From NCBI RefSeq assembly GCF_004764705.1, contig NZ_SHLX01000007.1:1-64000 (forward strand): 64,000 nucleotides of DNA. Direction: 5' to 3'. Below the pieces are notes generated by a model. The model ran no database searches. It was not told the origin of the DNA and was given only the letters and a program-made list of their open reading frames with translations. Positions 16,784 to 24,246 of this stretch are shown here, one piece after another. Origin of the DNA: Paenibacillus cymbidii (GTDB taxonomy: Bacteria > Bacillota > Bacilli > Paenibacillales > NBRC-103111). A program made the translations under genes and the position numbers. Numbering within the stretch: the first letter of the stretch is position 1; every line of letters starts with the position of its first letter.

Positions 16784-17875
16784 TCAATCCAACAAATGCA
16801 TCGTTTTAGCAAATCCGTCACCTTCCATACGAGCAAGAGCATTGTCGCGCTCCTCAGCAACGGTTCTTCCTCGATGAACTAACCTGACGGCAGTTAATGC
16901 ATCTCCGATACAACGCTTGGCATCCTCGTATCCTTGCTCAATTAATTCCTGGATTCGCTCGCGGCGAAAATTAAACATACTTGATAAAAATCCATTCGGA
17001 TGGAGCGAATGCTGGGGACGGACCTCAATAATTGTTGTGCCTGGAAAGTCATTTCTGTTAAAGAACGATCCGTCGGAAAGATTAACAACGATGCAATTAC
17101 TATATCCTGCATCTACTAAAGGCTTAATAGGTGTATTTCCTTTTGAAGTCATCGCACCGCCTAATCCCCCGTCAACATATCGTTTACCTTGCACCACTTG
17201 ACTTCCATAGACAACAGGAATCGCAGCACTGGAAAGCACTACAGAAAGACGTTGTTCGGCAGGCAACTTGTTCAGGAGGAAATAATGAGAATCCCTTGTA
17301 TCTTTGACTCCAACCCCTGCAAGAGCGTACTCCAGTACATCTCTCGCTGTTCCGCGGCTTTCGTAGGCTGAAATCCACACCATAGGAGCAGCATCCAACT
17401 CTTGTATACCCAGTTCTTCTCCCAATAATTGTTGTAGAAAGCTGTTATCCAGCAAGCCTTCTTTCAGCTTTTTAGAGATCGGATTCTCGCTCACAAGTTG
17501 CCCGACTCGCTCAAGATGCTTCCATTCTGTTGGGATATATTTTAACATGCTCTCCAAAATGGCCAGACCAGGATGGTTGATCAACATTTTTTTGAAGCTT
17601 ACCAACAGAAATCCATAAATGATAAATTGATTGTTCACTCGAAGTACATCATCGGCTTCAAGGGTCAGCCACACCTCCTCCATACGATTGACCCCTTCTT
17701 CAAACGATGAAGCGGTTGCCAGAAAGACAGCATTCAAAGCCCCGATGCTTGCTCCGGCATAGGCGGCAGGAGTTAATCCGTGCTCTTTCATATACCGCGC
17801 TACACCAACCTCATAAGCTCCTCGCGCACCGCCACCTGAAAGCACCAATCCGAACCGTTCAAAATCCTTCGGCAT
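16784..17875 (-). CDS. Patatin-like phospholipase
   Basis: 363 residues. The oxyanion glycine loop LSGGGARGAYEVG is at residues 12-24, the nucleophile elbow GASIG at 41-45 (Ser43), and the catalytic Asp in YVDGGLGG is at about 235, so the Ser-Asp dyad is complete. Patatins hydrolyse acyl chains of phospholipids; several serve as membrane-degrading effectors in antiphage systems such as CBASS. It lacks a signal peptide, so it would act from the cytosol. Its start overlaps the upstream RdcB-like gene by 17 nt, and it is the last gene of the dynamin operon. Its base composition is AT-richer than neighbouring chromosomal genes. Confidence 0.92.
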   Translation of the reverse strand: MPKDFERFGLVLSGGGARGAYEVGVARYMKEHGLTPAAYAGASIGALNAVFLATASSFEEGVNRMEEVWLTLEADDVLRVNNQFIIYGFLLVSFKKMLINHPGLAILESMLKYIPTEWKHLERVGQLVSENPISKKLKEGLLDNSFLQQLLGEELGIQELDAAPMVWISAYESRGTARDVLEYALAGVGVKDTRDSHYFLLNKLPAEQRLSVVLSSAAIPVVYGSQVVQGKRYVDGGLGGAMTSKGNTPIKPLVDAGYSNCIVVNLSDGSFFNRNDFPGTTIIEVRPQHSLHPNGFLSSMFNFRRERIQELIEQGYEDAKRCIGDALTAVRLVHRGRTVAEERDNALARMEGDGFAKTMHLLD

Positions 17876-18845
17876 ATTGTCCCTCGAGCTCCAATCGGGT
17901 TCTTGACTCAGTCAACAATCGCTCGCTCAATCTTTTGCTGGAATAAATAAGTGGAATCACTTTGCTTTTCTCCAGAAGTGTCGTTTTGATTAACTCCTCA
18001 AGATCGCAGTTCCGCATATCCTGTTGCATGATTCGGGAAACGACGTTTTGCATGGGTGCCAGCTCAGTATCGAAGAAAAAGGCAAACATCTTCTTATGAA
18101 CATCTTTCTCCTTCGCAACAGGCGTGAGCCACTCTGCGGTTGGTAAATGCCTATCATTTATACCTTCGCGATTCGCCAACACGATGCAACATTTATCATA
18201 TACTTGCTCTCTGAACTCCGGATTTTCTTTGTCATACTTGCCAAAGCTCCCCCAATTCAATGCTTCGAGCACAAGCATCATTTGGGTTAACGGCGCGAAC
18301 TTTTTATAACCCCCTGCTTCCCACTTGTCAAATTCTTTGTCCATATGGTTTTTGGCACTTAACCGCAAGCCTATGGAGCGCACCTCATCTTGAAGTGCGT
18401 TAGTGCGTTGTTGGTACATCAACAATCGCTCATCCAGAAGCTCAAGCGTTGCTTTCAACTCCAAATGTTTATAAACCAACTTTTGCACACCGTTCCTGGT
18501 CTCAAGCAGTTTGTTCGATACATAGGTAAGCGCACGGTCAGTCTGGATTTGTCCAACCTGAAGGTTTTCAAGCCACATTGCAGTCGTTCGCAGACCTTCA
18601 GCTATATTCTGATCGATGTGCTGTTGCCTTCTCGCCGCCCTTCCGGTAAGGGCATCCCATGCCCGGCTTGTTATGCTATGATTCCTTTGGTTCCTGACTC
18701 CAATATGTTCGCGAGCAACTTCCAGACCATTCACCAAATCAATAATCATTTTATCTTGCAAAACAGGAATGTCCCTGAGCAAATCGCATATTTCATTATC
18801 CTCAATAATAGATTCAGCAACTGCAGATTCGGCGGCTTCTTTCAT
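17859..18845 (-). CDS. RdcB/YjcZ-like protein (diguanylate cyclase regulator family)
   Basis: 328 residues, mostly helical, without signal peptide or membrane segment. The block IDLVNGLEVAREHI, then WDALTGRAARRQQHIDQN and FDKWEAGGYKKFAPL, resembles the RdcB family; E. coli YjcZ (RdcB) is encoded with the dynamin-like YjdA (CrfC/RdcA). The family match is from memory. Here the gene again sits beside a dynamin: its ATG overlaps the dynamin stop (ATGA) and its end overlaps the patatin start. The likely job is to bind or regulate the dynamin, or to link it to a partner. No catalytic motif is visible. Confidence 0.75.
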   Translation of the reverse strand: MKEAAESAVAESIIEDNEICDLLRDIPVLQDKMIIDLVNGLEVAREHIGVRNQRNHSITSRAWDALTGRAARRQQHIDQNIAEGLRTTAMWLENLQVGQIQTDRALTYVSNKLLETRNGVQKLVYKHLELKATLELLDERLLMYQQRTNALQDEVRSIGLRLSAKNHMDKEFDKWEAGGYKKFAPLTQMMLVLEALNWGSFGKYDKENPEFREQVYDKCCIVLANREGINDRHLPTAEWLTPVAKEKDVHKKMFAFFFDTELAPMQNVVSRIMQQDMRNCDLEELIKTTLLEKSKVIPLIYSSKRLSERLLTESRTRLELEGQYAEGF

Positions 18846-21256
18846 ACCAAGCTTCCCTCTTTCTTTCGAATTTCCTGCATTAGCGCCTCGCCAACAAAAT
18901 CAAGATCCTGTTGGTGAACACTCGCTACGTCAAGAAATGTCTTTAAAGCCGCCGATAACTTTCCCAAAGTTTCCTCTTTCTCCTGCTTGTCCTTAACTCC
19001 ATCCAGTAAGTTGCCGCGGAATTTATCAAGATAAAGCTTTAATTCATCGAAATAGGCAGTCAAATTACTTCCCAGTTCCTGCGATACATACTTCTCCAAA
19101 TCTTTTTGTAATTTCTTTTGGGATGTGTTCAACTCTTTAAGTACATCAGCACCTATTTTTTTCGTATCGATATGAAACTCATCTTCATAAACGGTATAGC
19201 TTACCTCATGTTCCCTCAGCCATAATGTGTACCATTTTCGTTCATATCTCGTTTTCGTTTTCTCAACATTCTTTTCCTCAATTGAGTTGTTTGTTATTTG
19301 ATCAAATTCTACTTTGATCGGTGTAATTGTCTTTTGTTTAAAAGAGATTTTCAGATCGAATGCATCGTTCAAGGTTTGCGCCGCGTGCTCCAGAACGGCC
19401 GACACATTATGATCGATCCGCTTCTGCAATTCAGCTTCCATCTGCTGAACGGATTCGTTAACCATGTTTTGGATGTCGTTGGATAAATGACCGACATCCG
19501 CACGGATGGCTTCATCAATCTTATCCAGAAATTCATTCGCTTCACGTTTGCTTGAAAACACATTTTTCCCGTTTTTCGCAATATTGATATAGATATCGTT
19601 AGCATCCGAAGGGAATTCTTTGAAAAAACGAAGCCCCACCCACTTTTCCTTGTTCTGTTTATTAGCTAGTTCGATCTGATTCCGTTTCATTTCTAGCCGC
19701 TTTCCCTCGTTGAACAAAGTCTCAATCAATTTCGTTAATGTTTTATTACCTTGGTCAAATATACTGTTTGTTTTTGTGCGAAGCTGCTGTAAAGCAGCTG
19801 TCGAAATCGAATCGGCTTCTTTTTTCGTTTTCTCAATACGGGCAATATCTTTTTCAAGCCCACTAATGAAGCTTTGCAACGTTTTAATGTCAATATGAAT
19901 GCTGCGGTCTCTCATTTGCAAATATTCCACTATTCTTTCATCATAGTGGTTCATCTTTTCAACAGCCGACTTCAATGCAATCAGCGCTGCTTCAGCATAG
20001 GCTTTGCCAATTACTTCTTCAAGAGGTTCGAGCATCATGCTCCTCTTCCATATTCGCTCCGCACTTGATTTAAGCCGCTCTACATCTTCGAGGTCTTCCT
20101 CCCAATCCACTCCAAGCGCTCTTTGTCCGAAATCTTCTACCCATTCTGCTGTATCAGGGTCTGGGAGTTTGCCCTTAGTGGAAATCTCATTCAGTGCGAA
20201 ATTAGCCAAATAACCTAACTGACTAGAAACCGGAAATACCCTTTCAATAGGCAACTCATGGTCAAACAATTCTCCACTTACATAACGTTTTACTTCTTTT
20301 TCGTCCATCGAGTTACGATCTCTTTGGTCAAACTTGTTGACGAGCACGAACAATCTGTCACGGGAATATTTCGCTACCTGTTCAATCGCCCTTCTCACTT
20401 CGGCATCAGCTTCGGAATTAAGCTGCGTGTAATCCAATATAGCGAGTACGGCTGACGCCTTTTGCAGCTGTTCTTCCAGGATCCCGCGAAGATGCACTTG
20501 ACCGGCTTCATTTGGTCCAGGCGTATCAATCAAAGATAGCTGACCGGCTACTTGCTGTTTTTTACCCTTTAAATGGAAAAACTCTACTTCAATCGTAGGA
20601 AATTCCCGGATCGAAGTATATTCGGTCAATGGAGAGGGCAAGTTCAAGTTTTTTGGATCACACATTCTCGATATATCATTGATCGACTTCAGGAAGGAAT
20701 AGACACCTGCAGTTCCTATGTATGACGACTTCAACGTACTCAAGCGATCTGATAAAATATCTTCAATTAATAGTTTGCCATCTTCCGAGGAGTTTATAGG
20801 CAACTCAGCTCTCTCATCGCCGCTCATCTTCGACAGTTCTTGCTTTATTCGTAAAATCGCGCGATTAAATGGCTCGGGCTTTAAGAATGTAAGATGAGGC
20901 TCATCTTGTCCCACCTTATGCCTAATAACCGTAGGCAGCGTTGTCATAGGACGATTGCGATTAGGCAGAACTTCTTGGCCAATAATTGCATTAATGGAAG
21001 TGGATTTACCCGCCTTCATTGTCCCAACAACGGCTAAAGTCAATTCTAACCCTTCTACTTTCGCTTTCTCGTCTTCCAATGTTTTGCGCCAAAATTCAGC
21101 TGTTTTGCGATCAACGGAACGCGCTTGCCGGTCGCTGTCATCCTTGAGAATATTCCCATCTCTAAGGAGTTCAGTGACTAAATCATGTTGGTTGGCTAGC
21201 AGTCTAAGAACTTCCTCGCTAACAGCAATAATTGTGCTAGCATACATCACGCTCAT
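18842..21256 (-). CDS. Bacterial dynamin-like GTPase
   Basis: 804 residues from an ATG with GGGAGG 9 nt upstream; a longer frame reaches back over the probable promoter and was not used. GTPase motifs: P-loop GTMKAGKST (78-86), switch region with MTTLPTV, DTPG (244-247) and NKFD (307-310). After about residue 430 the protein is long alpha-helix with heptad character, as in dynamin stalks. No clear transmembrane helix is present, so membrane contact would be peripheral. Bacterial dynamins remodel or protect membranes, and some (B. subtilis DynA) limit phage damage. It is the first gene of an overlapping operon with RdcB-like and patatin genes. Confidence 0.9.
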   Translation of the reverse strand: MSVMYASTIIAVSEEVLRLLANQHDLVTELLRDGNILKDDSDRQARSVDRKTAEFWRKTLEDEKAKVEGLELTLAVVGTMKAGKSTSINAIIGQEVLPNRNRPMTTLPTVIRHKVGQDEPHLTFLKPEPFNRAILRIKQELSKMSGDERAELPINSSEDGKLLIEDILSDRLSTLKSSYIGTAGVYSFLKSINDISRMCDPKNLNLPSPLTEYTSIREFPTIEVEFFHLKGKKQQVAGQLSLIDTPGPNEAGQVHLRGILEEQLQKASAVLAILDYTQLNSEADAEVRRAIEQVAKYSRDRLFVLVNKFDQRDRNSMDEKEVKRYVSGELFDHELPIERVFPVSSQLGYLANFALNEISTKGKLPDPDTAEWVEDFGQRALGVDWEEDLEDVERLKSSAERIWKRSMMLEPLEEVIGKAYAEAALIALKSAVEKMNHYDERIVEYLQMRDRSIHIDIKTLQSFISGLEKDIARIEKTKKEADSISTAALQQLRTKTNSIFDQGNKTLTKLIETLFNEGKRLEMKRNQIELANKQNKEKWVGLRFFKEFPSDANDIYINIAKNGKNVFSSKREANEFLDKIDEAIRADVGHLSNDIQNMVNESVQQMEAELQKRIDHNVSAVLEHAAQTLNDAFDLKISFKQKTITPIKVEFDQITNNSIEEKNVEKTKTRYERKWYTLWLREHEVSYTVYEDEFHIDTKKIGADVLKELNTSQKKLQKDLEKYVSQELGSNLTAYFDELKLYLDKFRGNLLDGVKDKQEKEETLGKLSAALKTFLDVASVHQQDLDFVGEALMQEIRKKEGSLV

Positions 21257-21296
21257 CCTGTTTTCCTCCCAGGCCGACTCTGTCCGATTTTGTTGT

Positions 21297-21302
21297 ATTA
21301 TA
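21297..21302 (-). promoter_or_regulatory. Probable -10 box of the dynamin operon
   Basis: A perfect TATAAT on the minus strand 41 nt before the dynamin ATG, downstream of a strong hairpin that should isolate it from the SLH gene. TTACGC is a poor -35 candidate at 19 bp. Confidence 0.5.
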
Positions 21303-21336
21303 GGCTTCGGTGAAGAGGGTTGCGTAAGCCTAAAGA

Positions 21337-21369
21337 ACCACCGCACAGTCCTATTCGACGTGCGGTGGT
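21337..21369. terminator. Hairpin between SLH gene and dynamin operon
   Basis: ACCACCGCAC pairs perfectly with GTGCGGTGGT across a 13-nt loop. On the minus strand it follows the SLH gene and is trailed by TTCTTTAGG, so it probably ends that transcript. Confidence 0.65.
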
Positions 21370-21400
21370 AATATCCTGCCCCCCTGGCATGGATTAGAAA

Positions 21401-22597
21401 TTATTTAAACTGCCCGTACACCGTCTTCGTGACCGTTTCCGACTCCTTGTTCATATTATTAACGGCCTTGAAGGTAAGCACATTTTCTCCCTCATTCAGA
21501 GTTACCGTTCTGCGAAATGAGGAGTAGTCGACGTATTCACCGTTCATGTAAATTTTTGGAGAGCTGTCATTGGTATCTGTCGCACGGCCGGTTATGCTTA
21601 ATGTTTTCAAGGTTGTTCGCTCAGGCATCGGATCGATGGTGAGGCTTGGAGCGTCTATTTTATAGGTGGCCACGATATCCTGTGTTTTTCTTTTTGAACC
21701 TTTTGCGGCCTCCAGTTTAAATGTTTTGCTGCCTTCTTGTTCGAATGTAAACGGAACCATGCCGCCAACGTACCCATTCCCCATTTGGTCCATGATGACT
21801 GTTTTGCCGTCAACCGTGATCCTTGTGCCTTCTTCTGCTTTTATGGAAAGAGTAACTTCGGCGGGGTTGTTCCCGGGTATAATGACAGCCGATACCCCCA
21901 ATTCCTCCATTGCCGAGGAAACCGCTTGTTTCGTAGCTCGGTTTAATAACACTACGCATTCCGCGCGAGGAATGCTTTGGGTCGGTCGGAAGGTGCCGTC
22001 TTCAAATCTATTGATTAATCCGCGCTCAGCCGCAATGCTTACGTACTTCGCAAGTCCAGGCGAGATGTCCCCTGCATCCCTGAAAATATATTGAGCATAC
22101 TGGGGATTTTCCACGTCGCGATCAGTCAAACCCATCATTCGGATCAAGGCAACCGCAATATCTTCGCGTGATGCCGCCTCTTCGGGGTGAAACGCCATCT
22201 TCCCGCCGAATGGGTTCGCGTAGCCTGTTAAAAAGTCCTTGGATACTTCAATATATGGATATGACCATTTGTCCGCGGGAACGTCAGAAAAGGTCGGCTC
22301 GGCAGGGGTAGTCAATGAAGCTTGGAAGGTTAATACCAACATTTTGGTGAATTGCTCACGCGTAACCTTTTCCTCCGGAGCGAATTTGCCTTCGGCAACC
22401 CCATTGATGATTCCTGTTTTTGCAAAATAGTCTATCGCTTCTCTCGCCCAATCGTAATCGTCCGTAACATCCATAAATACAACGGTATTGTTATTGCCAA
22501 TAATCTGGCTGACATTCTCGGCATGGGTTACAGGCGTTACGCTAAAGAATAGCATTATAGCCAGGAATAATGGAATCAGCTTTTTATAAACAGGCAT
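21401..22597 (-). CDS. SLH-domain exported protein
   Basis: 398 residues. A Sec signal peptide (LIPLFLAIMLFFSVTPVTHA) is followed by three S-layer homology repeats (FMDVTDDYDWAREAIDYFA, FSDVPADKWSYPYIEVSKD and FRDAGDISPGLAKYVSIAA). The C-terminal half is beta-rich, with an Ig-like or cadherin-like module (LSITGRATDTNDSSPKIYMN). SLH repeats bind pyruvylated secondary wall polymer, so the protein would coat the outer wall. It lies in the AT-rich block, 48 nt after a small hydrophobic protein gene, and may share its transcript with the zinc-ribbon gene. Confidence 0.9.
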   Translation of the reverse strand: MPVYKKLIPLFLAIMLFFSVTPVTHAENVSQIIGNNNTVVFMDVTDDYDWAREAIDYFAKTGIINGVAEGKFAPEEKVTREQFTKMLVLTFQASLTTPAEPTFSDVPADKWSYPYIEVSKDFLTGYANPFGGKMAFHPEEAASREDIAVALIRMMGLTDRDVENPQYAQYIFRDAGDISPGLAKYVSIAAERGLINRFEDGTFRPTQSIPRAECVVLLNRATKQAVSSAMEELGVSAVIIPGNNPAEVTLSIKAEEGTRITVDGKTVIMDQMGNGYVGGMVPFTFEQEGSKTFKLEAAKGSKRKTQDIVATYKIDAPSLTIDPMPERTTLKTLSITGRATDTNDSSPKIYMNGEYVDYSSFRRTVTLNEGENVLTFKAVNNMNKESETVTKTVYGQFK

Positions 22598-22645
22598 ATT
22601 GAACCTCCTCGTAATATGAATACGCTATTACCATTAAACCCTGCT

Positions 22646-22807
22646 TCAGGATGTCGTTTTCTTACTCATAAGCAAGAAGCCAACACCTGATAACACAGCA
22701 GTAATCGCTCCGATCATGGCCGCTATCCCAATATCGCCAACCATCATTCCGCCTAATATGATTCCGATTACTCCCACGACGACAAGCAAAATCCCAATGA
22801 TCTTCAT
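22646..22807 (-). CDS. 53-residue hydrophobic membrane protein
   Basis: Encodes MKIIGILLVVVGVIGIILGG and a second hydrophobic helix (IAAMIGAITAVLSGVGFLLM) ending in SKKTTS. The ATG is preceded by AAGGAGG at 8 nt, a strong signal that the gene is real despite its size. Two membrane helices joined by a short MMVGDIG turn give a hairpin topology. It lies 17 nt after the zinc-ribbon gene and 48 nt before the SLH gene, all on the same strand. Function unknown; small two-helix proteins of this type are often toxin-like or regulatory. Confidence 0.8.
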   Translation of the reverse strand: MKIIGILLVVVGVIGIILGGMMVGDIGIAAMIGAITAVLSGVGFLLMSKKTTS

Positions 22808-22824
22808 TGTCTTAGTCCTCCTTA

Positions 22825-23484
22825 TTATCGGTTAAGATTGATCGCAACTGCGTTTACTTGTGGAATCGTGATTTGCCCTCCCAAGGTGGATTGATACGTT
22901 TTCAACCCTTTGGACACACCCCAGAATGTGACGATGTCATCTTCCAGAATGCGCGGCTCGTCTTTTCCTCTTTTGTAAGTCACATATACAGTGTCGTCAT
23001 ATCCGAACTCACTTTTCGTTACATTGATTCGGTAGACGATATTGTTGCCGGATTCCATGACTTGAATGACTTCGCCTCTGTACACGACTTTTTGATCCAT
23101 GTACTCCTTCGGGTTTCGGGCCAACTCCTTGTAGGGGTAAGATGCAGCTTCCGATTGAAACTGTTCCAGATTAATCGGCTCTTTCGTTGAATTGGCTGAT
23201 TGACCTCCCTTTCCGCCTTCCGTTATGCCTGGAGTACTCTCTTGTTCCTGAGGAGACTCATCATCACTGGCAAAAATGCCAATAAAAATAAATATCCCAA
23301 AAATAATTCCAACTATAAATAGCAGAGACTTTAAACAACCGCCTCGCTTCTTTTGGGGCATGATAGCAGTGGGAAATTCCGCATTTCCGAGCTGTGAAAC
23401 TTTATCTGCAGATAACGCGGTTCCACAGCTATTGCAAAACTTCGCAGCATTGTCGTTTGGCGCCTCACATTTAGAGCAGTTCAA
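22825..23484 (-). CDS. Zinc-ribbon membrane protein with C-terminal OB-like domain
   Basis: 219 residues from a TTG at 23484, chosen because GGAGGAGG lies 4 nt upstream; an ATG at 23532 would place that site inside the gene and has no good signal. The N-terminus is a zinc ribbon with two CxxC pairs (NCSKCEAP and FCNSCGTAL). A membrane helix follows near residue 70 (LLFIVGIIFGIFIFIGIFA), then a low-complexity linker and a beta-rich extracytoplasmic domain (KVVYRGEVIQVMESGNN, VTFWGVSKG) resembling tRNA_anti-like/OB folds. Zinc ribbon inside and sensor-like domain outside suggests envelope sensing, but no function is known. Confidence 0.8.
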   Translation of the reverse strand: MNCSKCEAPNDNAAKFCNSCGTALSADKVSQLGNAEFPTAIMPQKKRGGCLKSLLFIVGIIFGIFIFIGIFASDDESPQEQESTPGITEGGKGGQSANSTKEPINLEQFQSEAASYPYKELARNPKEYMDQKVVYRGEVIQVMESGNNIVYRINVTKSEFGYDDTVYVTYKRGKDEPRILEDDIVTFWGVSKGLKTYQSTLGGQITIPQVNAVAINLNR

Positions 23485-23534
23485 TATTCCTCCTCCATTT
23501 CCCCTTTGATTGTTTTGTGCGACACCAGACATGG

Positions 23535-23894
23535 TTATGGCTTCAAGTTCCGCAGCAGCTTGAAGATGCGGTAATAAACGAGCTGTTCGCCCCGGCTTAC
23601 GCTTCCCAGTTCCAGCGCAATGCGCTCCGGAATGTTGGCTGGCTCGATTGGATCGTTGTCATCATCCGCTGGCTCGGCTTCGACGCGCTGCAGCAGCACG
23701 CTGCTGTCCACGGAAAGCGCATCGGCAATTTTGCCGATAATGCGAACCGTGGGCGAGCGGCGTTCGCCGCGTTCGATCTGCCCCAAATAAGAGGCGTCGA
23801 TTTGCGCCCGGTAAGCAAGTTCTTCCTGGGTCCACCCCAGCCTCTTGCGCAATCTGCGAATCTTTTGGCCCATAAGCGCCTCATTCGGGTTCAT
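23535..23894 (-). CDS. XRE family transcriptional regulator
   Basis: 119 residues. An N-terminal Cro/CI helix-turn-helix (RLRKRLGWTQEELAYRAQID, then SYLGQIERGERRSPTV) occupies residues 10-65; the remaining 50 residues are acidic and of unknown role. The ATG has GAGGAGG 5 nt upstream. Its GC-rich codon use matches the main chromosome, not the AT-rich genes immediately downstream, so it probably marks the edge of the acquired block. It could regulate itself or the divergent 507-aa gene. Confidence 0.88.
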   Translation of the reverse strand: MNPNEALMGQKIRRLRKRLGWTQEELAYRAQIDASYLGQIERGERRSPTVRIIGKIADALSVDSSVLLQRVEAEPADDDNDPIEPANIPERIALELGSVSRGEQLVYYRIFKLLRNLKP

Positions 23895-24246
23895 ATCCTC
23901 CTCACCGCCTATTTTTTCCTTTTCTTCGTTCCATCATAGTGCAGGAATCGACTTTTCCCCACAGATGATCGTCCTGATTCGGGATGATTTTCGTCACGAT
24001 CGTCACTATTCGTAGGCCCGGAGATAGTGTATCATAGGGCTCGGGAACGTCTGTCCGGCGGTCATGCGTCCGGACAAGCGACCTGCCGCTGCCGCGGGTG
24101 GCGCCACAACGCGGAACAGCAAGCCGAAACTGACGACGCGTTCACCATTTGGACAAATTTTTCGCATCTTTCGCCATAAACCGCACGACAAAATGTCACC
24201 ATTTCGCCACACTTTGATTCGCAGATGAGTACGGGAGGGGTTTCGT
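23895..24246. other. Divergent intergenic region
   Basis: 352 bp between the XRE gene and the 507-aa gene. It holds CGTCACGATCGTCAC around 23994 (a direct repeat of CGTCAC), a -10-like TATGAT for the XRE gene on the minus strand, and GGGAGGGG before the TTG of the plus-strand gene. Minus-strand frames here are Arg-rich and unsupported. No RNA gene is recognised. Confidence 0.4.

Noticed and set aside
16524-16784. 86-codon frame starting at TGATG after the patatin stop
   Set aside because: The stop-start overlap is tempting, but it runs through the glpX terminator and the sequence is Arg/Ser/Cys-rich without family or conserved pattern; no independent ribosome site.
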